Shown piece after piece: positions 34,572 to 46,163 of a DNA stretch of 64,000 nt (the stretch's first letter is position 1; every line of letters starts with the position of its first letter). The translations under genes and the position numbers were made by a program. The stretch spans positions 62,001-126,000 of the forward strand of contig MU626278.1 in the NCBI GenBank assembly GCA_025603075.1, written 5' to 3'. This stretch comes from Neoconidiobolus thromboides FSU 785. Taxonomy: Eukaryota; Entomophthoromycota; Entomophthoromycetes; Entomophthorales; Neoconidiobolaceae. The notes below the pieces were generated by a model. The model was not told the origin of the DNA. It did not search any database and was given only the letters and a program-made list of their open reading frames with translations.

Positions 34572-37500
34572 TTATGATTCGGCTAAAAAATCTGGATTTA
34601 TACTTGGAAACTCACCATCATTTTGCTTATTAAATGGATTAAAATCAAACGAATTCAATGGTAATTCTTTAGAACTAAAATTTAACTTTGGCCTCGTCTC
34701 ATAAGTGTTACTTGTTGAGTTTAGTGAATTATTAGAATGTCCTATTAGATGATCCATTTCATTACTATTTATTCCAAGGTATTTCTTTGCTCCATTTATC
34801 TCCATTGGGTTTTTATTTCCAAGATGATAATGAGAATAAAAACTAGGTTTATATGAACTTGATTCAGGACCTGTAAAACTAGTAGTCAATGAAGAAACTC
34901 GTATTTGTGGGTAACTCTGTCCGATATCAGGCTGGAATTGGAAATTATTTGATGGGATCGATAGTCCGCCAGTGTTGTTGGTAGATTGATCCAACTCGGA
35001 AGTAGCAAATGTACATAGTTGATAAAATGCACCTATTGAGGATATACCATCTACAAACAAGCTTTTATACTTTTGATAAAGCTGACTTAATGGAACATAA
35101 GGTCGATTTTGTAAAGGTGTTGATAGTCCAAGTCCCATATCTATAAGAAGACTAAAGTATGCATGGCGTGCATGTTCTTGAGTTTGTTGAATAAAATGGT
35201 TTGAAACACCCCCTCTATTATCAATAGGAGGAAGACTATCGTGGAAAACAGCGCCCTCGTTGCTTCCTATTGGGGGAGACTCTAATTCCCTGGACATGTT
35301 ATTTGATTGTGAAAGAGAAGGGTTTAAAAAGGACTTCTCTGGAGCCCATGGCCTAGTATATCCGTTCATATTAAAATTAGGATAAGGAGCATGATTTGTT
35401 CCATAACCCCCGTAATTCCAATAAGGATCTAACATTGGGTTAGTGGGAATTGAGTACATTGAACTATAACTTGGCTTATTAAACCCATTATAAGTTGAAG
35501 ATGTGTAATTCGAGCCCCCAAGTCCAGGCTGATATGGATATTGCATAGTGTAATTAGGGATTGGCGCAATGCCTGGAGGCCCCATAAACGGAGTATTTTG
35601 TGTATTTAAACCGCCTAGTTGTTTTACATAAATTTTAAAGCATAACTAATAATATTAAGAACTTACCTATTGGATTGTTCTCATTTAAATCAAGCAATGG
35701 CTCTATGAAAGGTTGAAAGTACGGGTTCATCTGATCTTTTTCATCCACGTTTCCAATTTCAACAGGGGATCTTTTATCCGAAGATAATTCTGGAAAATCT
35801 GAAAGCGACTTTGCATCAACAATAGTTGACTTGGATAGAGTAACTGGAGTACATGAAGGTATAGGCTTCCATGCTTCAGTACGTGATGATTTAAGCTGGC
35901 TTACGGTTGGTGATTTAATACTATTTAACTGGATATTCTTTTTAATATTAGAATGGCTGTCCACCTTCATTTCATTTGTGTTTATGGTACGTGAATCATC
36001 ACTCTTAGCTCTTCCTTGTTTCTTAACGGGGTTGACCTCCGTCTTATTTACAGAAATAGGAGTGGTCGAGCTCTTATTCTTTAAATGTTGATTTAAGGTA
36101 TCTGAGAGACTACCAATTTTTTCTTTAGGTTCAACATTCTTTTGTTTAGTAAGTTTCGTATTTATAGGAATACTTTCTATGAATTTTTTCTTTGGTGTTG
36201 TAACTAAAGGCTCCTGCTTTTTACTCTCTGTTGATTTTGTAGACTTCTATATTAATTTAATTCATTTACCATTATAAAAATATTAATTGAACTTACCTTA
36301 GTACTTTTAATTTGTTCTGCCTTAGGTGCCTTTTTAATCTTTTCAGCTTCAATTCGAGAGTTTTTTTCCCTAGCCCTCTGTATTTCAGCCTCAAGTTCCT
36401 CTTCAAGCTTTTGTTGTCGTCGAAGTTCTTCTTGTGCTTCAGCTTGTCTCCTTTCCTCTTCCTCTTTTTCTGCTTCTGCTTCACGTTGTTTACGAGCAAG
36501 CTCCTCTTCAAATTTTTTGATGTTTTTAGCAGCTCTAAAATCGAGTTAAATCATGATGAAATATATTGAAAATTAACTTACTTTTTCTTTCCTTTTTTAG
36601 AACTAGCATTTGATTTTGATTTCTCTTCAAGTTCAATTTCCTCTATTAATTTCTCTTGTCTACGTTGAACAAGCTAAAAATAATCAAGATTAATCTTTAT
36701 GATAAGTATAATAAACTGTTTATAAAAATAACTTATTAAGATTGTTTTGTGGTTTTAAATCACAGCAATACAGTTATACTTACCATTTCTCGATAATAAT
36801 TTACAATTCTATGATCAAATAATTTAGTGACATAAATTTGCATCAAAGTTTCATCATCCAGTGAGGTTTTCAACGCGATTTTAATCTTTTCCTCACCTAT
36901 TTCATCTTTACTGTCTGGATTTCTAGAGTTTGCTATCACTGGCTTGTTAAAATAACATTCCTTATCTCCACATCTCGTCTAAAATCTAATTAGTATAATT
37001 TTGTATAAAAGCAGTTAAAAATACCCATGAAGATGTCATTCCCTCAGGGGGATTTGCAGCTGGAAAAGGCGCCCTATCTTCTGGGATTTTCTCTTTTTTA
37101 TTTGAGTCATCCGCGTGAGTCAACAATCGAGGCGAGCCGCCATTTTGTTTACTAAGCCCTAACATATCAGCTGCCAAAGCCATGTTGGCAGCTAAAGAAG
37201 TTAGAGGCGTATGATCACAATTTTCAATACACGGTACCGGTCTCCCACTTGATTTCTCAATTTTATAATGTGGAAAATCTAATTGATGTTTTTCTTTTGA
37301 ATGTTCGACACAAAAATGTAGTTTGCCATCTCTTAACCTTTCATTAGAAAGCCCTTCACTTTTAGCTAATGAAATGGAATTAACTTCATCTGCATAAGTT
37401 GCCATTATTTTCTGTTGATCATATAGCAATTTCTTCGATATTTCGATATATAGTTCTCCGCTATCTTTGATCATTTGAAGCGCGATATTATAGATTTTTT

Positions 37501-38477
37501 CTACAAATTAAATAAATAATTGTTTTTAAAAATTACTAAAAAAATACTTTTCAAATCTTCAACAGAGCCATCAAAAAACTTAGTTTCGGCCGCTTCTTTA
37601 AATATTTTATCAGATGATATCTCCAATTTATCAGCTCTACTAGAACTTTCCAAACTTTGGGCTACTCGATACCTTGTATAAAAAGCTTCGAATTGAACTT
37701 GCATAAATGCCCTTTAATTCCATTTAGTTTTATGAAAAAACGTTTATCTTAATTAAATTACCGTTTGGGATCACACTCAATGCAGGTGCAATTATGATAT
37801 TTTAGATTCAATGGCCCACCTTTAGTACTCTTCATTTTATTTTTCACGTGTGTAGTAAAGAAATATTTACAATCTCCATCAATCTTAAGTATCTTTTTTT
37901 GTAGCTTTAGAGGAAGTGTTCTCCAATGACCAATGGCCAAAGCACGTTCTTCACGCATGCCTTTGGCTCTCCAAATTGAGTTTTCTTCACTGATATCCAT
38001 TTCCTCAGCCTTTTTTTCTTTATTTTTTTTAACTTCGGTTGCTTCTGAAGTCATCCTTTCTTTTATAGCCTTGAAAATACTAAGCTCTTCTTCAAGCTCG
38101 TCATCGCTTGACCACTCACGAACGTTGCCAAATTGTTTTTCTGAAATGGTGAAACTTTTCTCACCCTTTGGGTTGAGGGGGGAACTAAATGTTTCAGTTA
38201 TAATTTTATTTGGAGTAATACGTATTTGAGCGTCAATTTTAGCCGACCTCTTTTCCATAAACTCGGTTGAGCTTTCCAATATATTTTTGAGTTCGGATAA
38301 ACAACTTTCAAGTGGCATCTCTTCTATACTATTTCCACTATTATTTTCTACTTCCTTCTTATGGATTGTAAATTCGTTTGTTTCTATACTCGTTGACTCT
38401 GTTTGTATACACCAATATCTTGTACCTGAACGATCGTATAATAATCTTGTGCTCTTTTTTTCAGATCTTGTTGACAT
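34572..38477 (-). CDS. NST1: NST1-like stress-response/salt-tolerance protein
   Basis: Starts MSTRSEKKSTRLLYDRSG at 38477 and is split by about eight short introns. The N-terminal part is acidic (WSSDDELEEELSIFKAI). A diagnostic block follows: REERALAIGHWRTLPLKLQ, then YHNCTCIECDPKR and QFEAFYTRYR, matching the CSCxxC...ExLY..YY pattern of fungal NST1. After a linker comes a highly charged Glu/Arg/Lys coiled coil (FEEELARKQREAEAEKEEEE; EELRRQQKLEEELEAE), the other hallmark of NST1. The last exon (34572-35585) is Pro/Asn/Gly/Tyr/Ser-rich and probably disordered (PNYTMQYPYQPGLGG, DPYWNYGGYG). In yeast NST1 negatively influences salt tolerance and interacts with a splicing factor. The role here is by homology. 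The region 36986-37474 (ISKKLLYDQQKIMATYADEV) is a helical middle part. Confidence 0.7.
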
Positions 38478-40534
38478 TGTTTGTTATAATAACATAAACT
38501 AGCTTTTTAGTTCAATTTTAAAAAGTTATCAACTAAAAACTCCAGGTCAAATTGAATATAAGCTAAATTTACAACCTAACTTTTCTTATCCAGAATTTTA
38601 CACTAGATTTAAATGATTTGCAGCGCTTTAATTTGCTAGCTTTCAATACTTCAATTTTAATTTATTATTCTGAGCTTACAATAAACTGTGAACCCTTTGA
38701 AATCAAACATTAATTAGTGATTCAGATATAACCAATTAAAAGTACAATACTAGCTACTTAACCAATAAAATTAGATATTGATTTATTTTTATTATATTGT
38801 TAGTTTAATATCAGTTTCGTTATATGATTAATATTTATATTAGCTAAATCTATCATGTATATTAAAATATTAGGATAAAATTATTCAACAAACCTACAGT
38901 GCTAATAGCTAAGAAGAATTTTAGTTATCAAATAAGTGAGTGCTTGAGGATATTTTTTGAAATAATGTTTAAAGCTAATACTGTTATAAATTTAATAATA
39001 TAATAAAAATATTGAAATTATGATATTTTAAAAAAACTGCATTTAGCTCTTTGTGATGATTCTGATGATTATGAAATACTGGTATGTTTATACATTCCTG
39101 GTATACTACAGGATATTATTCTATAAATTTAAACAATCGTTAAAAGAATTATTGTTTTAATAAAAATAAATAAAAAGCAGATAAATATCATTTTTTATTC
39201 TATTTTATTTTTACTCAATTTTATTATGGTTTTGTATGCCATTGCAAGATGCCTCAGTGATTTTATATTATTCCATTAAGCATATTAATCACAACAAAAA
39301 CAAATAAAAACTATTAGAACTAATATATATCAGTTTGTCTCGACTATATGATATCTTTTTTTATAAATATTACAAAATATCAAAATAGCTATTGCTTAAA
39401 CTAAAACACATCTTTGAAAATGTTTCCAACATTTGTTGAATTTTATGAACATAAATAAAAGTTTAATTTACTATTTATTAATTTATCACTTTTTTAAAAA
39501 GACTATAATAAATATAGATACTTGATCATATAGTATATATATACAAAGAATAGTATTTTATACTAATGACTTCTATTTAGTTTGACATATACATTGCTAA
39601 AAAAGCTCAAGGTTTGTTAAAATAAAATTTGCTGGTAAAAAAGCTATAAAAATACAGTGATGAGAAACAAGGAGCTATTAGAAAAAGTATAAACAAAATA
39701 ACTGTAGGGACACACATAAATATAAATATACACATATACATACACATACATTAAATATTTAGTATTCAAGAATGAATAATTGTAACGATCGCTTCAGTAA
39801 GCTTTTGGTACTTTAAAATTAAAATTAAGCTAGAATTAGTACTGACTTAATTATTTTATTATAAATGGGCTTTCAGAATGTAATTTGGTTGTGCTTCACT
39901 TAAATGACAATAACGTTGGGTTTGCAATATATGAAAACATATATAGCGGAAGGGCCATATAAACAATCTAAAGTTACCTTGTAGCTTAATTTATTTTTGC
40001 TGCTTTTTTAACTGTTTGAAAAAATGTTATAAATCCTGAATTAGTCTGTTATTAAATATTATTGAAATCCTATTTTGTATGTTAGATAGTTTGGATATTT
40101 AGTTGTTAAAAAAATTGTATTTTAATGATAATACAGTATACATGTCATAATCAGAAAGAAATAAAGCAGTAGAGATTTTCTATTTTTTACAATATTTAAT
40201 CCAATTCAATTATTTTAAACTGTGGATTTTCAATGATATTGTATTATAGCATATAGATTTAGTATGATTATTAAATTTAAGCTTATTAATGTTATAATAC
40301 TTTATTATAGTTTGAAAAAGACATATTTATTAAAATATTTGTTAACAAATAAAGTTGTTATTTTATATAATTGTCAAAATTTATAAGGAATTTGATAAAT
40401 AAAGAGTAATTAGTAAAATTAACAAATGATTTGACGGATAGATTATTTGGACAAGTTTGTTCCTGATTAAGCACTTAAATATATTTTACTAGTCTTCAAG
40501 TTCTTTCCTTCCAAATCTTTTTGATTTAACGAAT
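38478..40534. other. Intergenic, no gene recognised
   Basis: About 2 kb of AT-rich sequence with short AC/AT-rich tracts (39716-39755). It contains the RACK1 and NST1 promoters. A GTGATGATTCTGATGA string near 39053 resembles C/D-box spacing but has no other snoRNA features. Confidence 0.5.
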
Positions 40535-42021
40535 ATGGACTCTCTTAATTTCAAAGGAACCCTTGAGGGTAATACTTTATTTCATTATTAGCTTAGTTTT
40601 AGTTTACATATATAATTATTAAATCAAATATATATATCAGTTAAAGACAAAAACATAAAAACGACAATAACACCATTGTGAAACAATAAGACGAAGTTCT
40701 GATATAGCAAAAGAAAAGTTTAATATAATTTATAATAAATAAATTGATGGATGCATCCAAGTTGTAAACTAAAAAAGTCAAAGAAAACATGAAATTTCAA
40801 TGCTCATTTTCTAAAATTTAAATTTACAGCTCACCAAAACTGGGTAACTGCCCTTGCCACCACTGAAGACCCAAATGTCTTAATTTCTGCCTCTCGTGGT
40901 AAGCATATATTAAAACTTAAAAAGAAAAACTGTTTAACTAAAGACAGTGGGTTAAATAGACAAGAGTGTCATCGTCTGGGACTTAAAACGTGAAGATTTA
41001 GCTTACGGTGTTCCCCGTAAATCTCTCCGTGGTCATAACCACTTCATTTCAGATGTTGCTGTTTCATCTGACGGTCAATTCGTATTAACTTCTTCTTGGG
41101 ATAAAACCCTCCGTCTTTGGGACTTAAGCACTGGTAACACCACCCGTCAATTCGTCGGCCACACTGATGTAATTTTATTATCTCTTTTCTTATTTTTTTA
41201 CTGATTATTTTTATTAGGATGTTCTTTCAGTTTCTTTCTCTGCTGATAACCGTCAAATTGTCTCCAGTTCCCGTGATAAAACTATTAAGCTTTGGAACAC
41301 TGTCGGAGAATGTAAATTCGATATCACTACTGATAACCACAGTGACTGGATTTCATGTGTCCGTTTCTCTCCAAACCCAGCCAACCCATTAATTGTTTCT
41401 GCTGGTTGGGATAAAGTTGTTAAGGTAAGTTTTACTCTAATTCAAAATTATTTAAGCACATGATGTTTTGTGATACTTGCTACTTCTGAGCTTGGTCGCC
41501 AAGCAATGAGAAGTTAAAAACCCACATGTTTGTCTGAGGCTTATTACAAAATATGAATTTATGTCACTTTTTTTAACAAGGCTAAACAATGTTATTAGGT
41601 ATGGGATCTTACTAAATTCAAGCTCCGTACCAACCACAAAGGACACTCTGGACCAGTTAATGATGTTACCGTATCACCAGATGGTTCCCTCTGTGCTTCC
41701 GGAGGTAAAGATGGCATTACCATGCTTTGGGATCTCAATGAAGGTAAACATCTTTACTCCCTTGAAGCTAACAGCTCCATCAACGCTTTGGTTTTCTCAC
41801 CAAATCGTTACTGGCTTTGCACTGCCACCTCCAGCTCCATCAAAGTATGGGACTTGGAATCAAAGACCATTGTCAGTGAACTTACTCCAGAGTTTACCAA
41901 CGTTGGTAAAAAATCTAACGACCCAGAATGTATTTCCCTTGCTTGGTCTTACGATGGTTCTACCCTCTTTGCTGGTTATACTGATGGTATTATCCGTGTT
42001 TGGGGAGTTGATCACTCTTAA
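40535..42021 (+). CDS. ASC1: RACK1/Asc1/Cpc2, 40S-associated WD40 scaffold
   Basis: Starts [11 protein letters not shown] at 40535. Introns lie at about 40570-40829 (the first, ~260 nt, long for this window), 40900-40961, 41171-41218 and 41425-41598. Seven WD repeats are read: [81 protein letters not shown] and [12 protein letters not shown] at the end. This is the RACK1 family at normal length (~315 aa), which sits at the head of the 40S subunit and links signalling to translation. Codon choice is more C-ending (GCC, GTC, AAC, TCC) than in neighbouring genes, as expected for a highly expressed gene. A snoRNA candidate lies in the intron at 41425-41598. Tail-to-tail with the Reeler gene (233 bp). 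Confidence 0.97.
41454..41542 (+). ncRNA. Intronic C/D-box snoRNA, U24/snR24-like candidate
   Basis: Inside the RACK1 intron 41425-41598. Box C is ATGATGT (41460-41466), D' is CTGA (41486-41489), C'-like is AATGAGA (41505-41511), and D is CTGA (41534-41537). A terminal stem forms from AAGC (41454-41457) and GCTT (41539-41542). Between D' and C' lies a perfect hairpin GCTTGG-TCG-CCAAGC. The guide upstream of D', ACTTGCTACTT, keeps the TTGCTACT core used by U24 on the large-subunit rRNA. Yeast U24 (SNR24) is also encoded in the ASC1 intron, so position and architecture agree. The D-box guide (upstream of 41534) is not obviously U24-like. Confidence 0.7.
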
Positions 42022-42254
42022 ATTGGGTAAAATATCCAAATAAAATACCAAAAAATTAATTTATAAATTAAAGACAATAGATTAAGTTGTTTAAATGCAT
42101 GCTATCGACTGAATTATTTTTATGATATTACATTAAAATGAATATAAGTTGCACTTATTAGGAACAAGTAAAGATTATTAGACAAAAAGTAGGGAATTAA
42201 TTTATTATTTTTATAAGATATAATACAATGTAAAACGGATATTGAAGAAAAAGA

Positions 42255-42895
42255 TTATAATATATTGCTTTCAGTACTATTAAAATTTCTATATACAGCA
42301 TATGGATTTGAAATAATTGTAGGGTAATCTGTTTGAGATTTAGCTGCTGTACAAGATATCTCTACTGGCTTAATGACCATCCATTTTGACAATTGATTGT
42401 AGATAAATGTGGCACGTATGGTCATAGATTTAGGGCAAGGGTTTGGGGCTAACCATTCAAACTCTGTATTTGAACTTTTTTCTGAATTATCTTTGTGTGT
42501 GATTACTGAATCTTTTTGATAATTAAATCTCTTACACCTCTTTTCATTATCTTTAAATGTTTTGGTATCATATGTAAACGAACCTACTCGATCCTTATCC
42601 GTTTCTCCTTGTACATACAGTAGTAGTCCATGGTAATAGGGCACCAGAGCACTTACTTTAAGTGTCAGTTTACCTCCAGCTGTCACTTTACAATCCCCAC
42701 AGCTTACACTACAAATGATTAGTTTATACAAAAAAATTGATATTAAGTTTACTTGTATTTAAAGGACTCAGTGTTATCGCCACCCATACAACCTGAGGTC
42801 TTTTCAGCATCAGATTCACACAAAGGAGAGCCATTCGGTAAGGCAGTAATCAAAGTTAAGATATAGTTTAAATAGAACAATTTCAATAACCACAT
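42255..42895 (-). CDS. Secreted Reeler-domain protein
   Basis: Two exons: the first, from ATG 42895, has a signal peptide (MWLLKLFYLNYILTLITALP) and GSPLCESDAEKTSG, and ends KYN across a GTAAAC...TTGTAG intron. The second gives VSCGDCKVTAGGKLTLKVS, YYHGLLLYVQGE, GSFTYDTKTF, CKRFNYQKDSVITH and FEWLAPNPCP. The CG.C.VxAGGKLTLKVS and Tyr-x-Gly-Leu-Leu-Leu-Tyr-Val segments, with a late Cys pair, fit the Reeler domain (Pfam Reeler). Such domains occur in extracellular proteins of animals and scattered fungi. Length about 200 aa. No other domain and no membrane anchor is visible, so it is probably exported. Confidence 0.7.
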
Positions 42896-44738
42896 TCAAT
42901 TTTATAAAAAATAATAATAAGAGCTTTAATAAAGAAAGAGAAGCAAAAGTTTAAGTGGAGGAATTTTTAAGCTTTAATGGTGGTAAAAGCAGGAGAATTA
43001 ATTTCAAACATACAAGTAAAAACTTTATTTTTTAATTTAAAAGTCCGTTTCTTTTATTTTTTAATACAAGCTGGTAGTTCCTTTTATTTTTACGATCCTT
43101 TTCTTATAGATAGCTTATTTATTTTTCGATCAATTTCATTTTCCGTTGCAGACTAAAATTTCCGGATAGATTGTCTCTTTGAATTTAATTGGCTAAATTA
43201 GAATTAAATAGTGAAATTTGCCCTTTTTGATTTTGGATTTTTAAGATTTAAGCCACTAGGGTTTCTTTTTTAAACTTCGGTAGTTGGACTATTTTAGTTT
43301 ATGAAAACTGGATTTTAATGTATATTGAAAATATAAAAGTATAATAAAGTTTATTTTTAGATTATTCAATTCGAATATCTTTTTTATGTTTTGCCATTAG
43401 TATCTTTTTCAGTTAGAAATTTTATAGCCACTTTAATTATTAATCCATACGAAAGACTTGATTTATTTAAGACAATAGAAGTTTACAAGAAAGGAGTACT
43501 TTTATAAGTCTATTTTTGCCATTTCAAATAACAGAAGATTGTAACTATTTTTTAAGAGACATATTAAGCTGCTGGGATCTCTTTAAAGTAATTCGAAAAG
43601 TTATTAAATATTGAATTTATTTCATTGACATAGATACAATTTGGTGACGTTTTTTGTTTTCATTTATTTGTCTATTTCTAACGCAATAAATATTGCCCAT
43701 CCAATTTAACTATTTTTTTTTCCATTTGTTATTTATTCAGTTTAAGCTTAACTATGGAATTTAGATCTGGTGTACTTTCTAAAAAGTATAGATATTATAT
43801 TTTTACACGATTTAGTTTATTTAATCATATATTATTTACTCATACCCTAAGTTACAATTTAATTCCTTTAAATAAGTTAGAGTTGTATATTTGTATTTAA
43901 ATTGGACAAACAACAATTTAAAAAACAACTACATCTAAATTAGATCATAACAGTTGAAAAGTTTCTAAGTTGAATTCTCATATAAAAAGGCACTCACATT
44001 TATGTTTCCTAAAATTTAGTAAATTAAAGAGCTATTTTTATACATCTTAAAACATGAATGTTTTTCTTTAGAGCCTGAAGGCTTAAGCATTTAATATAGA
44101 AAAAAAGCTGTAAAATCATATAAATACCTTTTAGTTCCATTTATTTGTCCATTTTTTATTCACTAAAATTTAAAAAGTAAAAAGATAATTAATAGCTGAA
44201 ACAAAAAAGATGATCCTAGATCAAGCCTCAGTTATGAATGTTAGGTTAGTTCATATGTTCCATTACGCTTTTATACGTATAGATTAACCGTGAGAATATA
44301 CAGCTGAGAGAGCAAAAGAAATTACTTGCAGTCATTCATTGCTATAAATAAAAATATCACAGATGCTGCAACTCTAATGCGAATTAATAATTTGCGAAAT
44401 TTTCAGATTCAGGTACTTTATATTGTTTAGATTTTTTATAGCCTAATGATATTTTTCTATTTTTAAATAAGCAGTTAATTTAATCGCAATAAACTTGGAA
44501 CAGGTGTAGCTGTTGAAGCAAAAAATCTGCTTGTTTTTTATGCAAGCGAAAATGTAACGTAACACGTAGATAGACATAATACCCCTTATTAGGTATCTAA
44601 CTAAAATCGAGGATTTTAGTCACTATAGTGGCTTACTTAAACTCATAAAAAAACTATGGTCAGTTATCTTTTATGTTAAATTACACTAAATGAAATTGCA
44701 TAATTAAATCTATGCTTTTCAGGGATCTATGATTGAGG
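42896..44738. other. Intergenic; possible coding fragments near 44290-44520
   Basis: Mostly AT-rich without gene features. Around 44290-44410 plus-strand frames (NIQLREQKKLLAVIHCY; NITDAATLMRINNLRNFQIQ) look like decayed coding sequence. They could be an upstream part of the Zn2Cys6 relic, but this is not shown. Confidence 0.3.
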
Positions 44739-45610
44739 ATGAGTAAATTGCTATCAATAAACCGTGTCAGGATTAGACCAGTATGGAACCAATGTCATAT
44801 CAATAAAAGAGGCTGTAATTTAACAATATCTACTTGTGATAAATGTGCGGAAAAAGGGCTGAGGTGTACAAGGGATCGAAAAATACTAAAAAACCAACAG
44901 TATGTGAGAATGAAGGTTTTCATTCACGTGCATTTATGTTATTAAAACCAAACAAAACTAAAACTGGGAAAAGGGCGGAGAGTATTATACATTTTAATCA
45001 CATATACTTTAATCAACCCAAATTCTGTGTGAATGAAAGTCGGTTCAACTCTAACGTTTCTATAGTCTTTGTTTTTCATATTAAGATGTCTCATTCTTAT
45101 ACTATATCAGGTCAAAGCTCTTATTTTTATTATAAAGCTACTTCAAGTCAATACTTTAATCAACTTTTTAGTTATTTACCATTATTTGACTCATCATATA
45201 CTATTGTAAAAAAGGGTACAAATATATATTTAAGAATGTCAGAACTTATAACTTTTTATTTTAAAGTTTAACCTATTGCTACAACTATGTACATATAATC
45301 AATTCATAATTCAACAAAAGGGATATTATAGTAATTCGTTCTATGATATTAAATGAATTGGTCCATGTTAACAATGCTGATAGATCATCTGATTTGAAGG
45401 GTTTTTAGAAGATAAGTTATTGAACCATTTTCATCAACTAAGTAAATTGAAAATCAACCTAAGTAATATCCAATCAATGGTAATACTATTAAATGGATTA
45501 AGAGAAGTTAGTTTAACCCTACTATCTTATTGTTTTTTCCAACCTATACAACTATTACGTCTTGTTAGGCTTACATTTGAACTGCAAAGGTGATATTGAA
45601 AAAAAGTTAT

Positions 45611-45710
45611 GGGGATGTATTTTTGTGTTTAAGAATTCTACTAACAAATTTTTCACTTAAATAGCGCTTAAAAAATAGAAAAAGTAATGAAGCCAAAAAA
45701 AAACACTCTC
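45611..45710 (+). mobile_element. MITE copy 8 with perfect TSD (TTAT)
   Basis: Starts GGGGATGTATTTTTGTG and ends AAAAACACTCTC, with internal TAAATAGCGCTTAAAAAATA. TTAT is found at 45607-45610 and 45711-45714. Confidence 0.95.
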
Positions 45711-46064
45711 TTATGCTATTCAGCAATTACACATTTACTTTCTATTAGCAATCCTTACTGTAATATATTATTTAATACTTATGACTTATAGAAAAAAGAT
45801 GAGAGAGTGACAAAATCAAATAAGAATGTGATAATTGAAGCAACAATTCTGCTGATACTGTTAGTGTATTCAAACTATTATTATAAAACCAGTTTATTTT
45901 TTAAACTTCTTTTCAGTATCTTATTAAATATTAATTGATTGAATATGAGCAATGAAAAAGTGATAAAGGGCTCTAATTTGTTGGAAACTTTGATGAATTT
46001 CATTTGTAAAGCTGTAATAAGGAAATTAGAATTTATTAAAAGAAGTATTCCAAGTAAAACATCT

Positions 46065-46163
46065 GAGGATGTCTTTTTTGGCTTCATCACTTTTTCTATC
46101 TTTTGAGCGCTATTTGGGTAGAAAAATTCTCAGTAAAATCCTTAAGCATAAAAATACCTCGCC
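46065..46163 (-). mobile_element. MITE copy 9 with perfect TSD (ATCT), within a coding relic
   Basis: Starts GAGGATGTCTTTTTTGGC and ends AAATACCTCGCC, internal TTGAGCGCTATTTGGG. ATCT is found at 46061-46064 and 46164-46167. Reading across the duplication without the element gives one continuous frame from 45945 to 46281. Confidence 0.95.

Noticed and set aside
36312-36569. Plus-strand frame rich in Phe, Leu, Ser
   Set aside because: Antisense to the charged coiled coil of the NST1-like gene.
39051-39090. Possible C/D-box snoRNA (GTGATGATTCTGATGA)
   Set aside because: Box spacing, terminal stem and guide elements are missing.
44843-45271. 142-codon plus-strand frame as an intact gene
   Set aside because: Starts inside the Zn2Cys6 motif in another frame and is better explained as part of a frameshifted relic.
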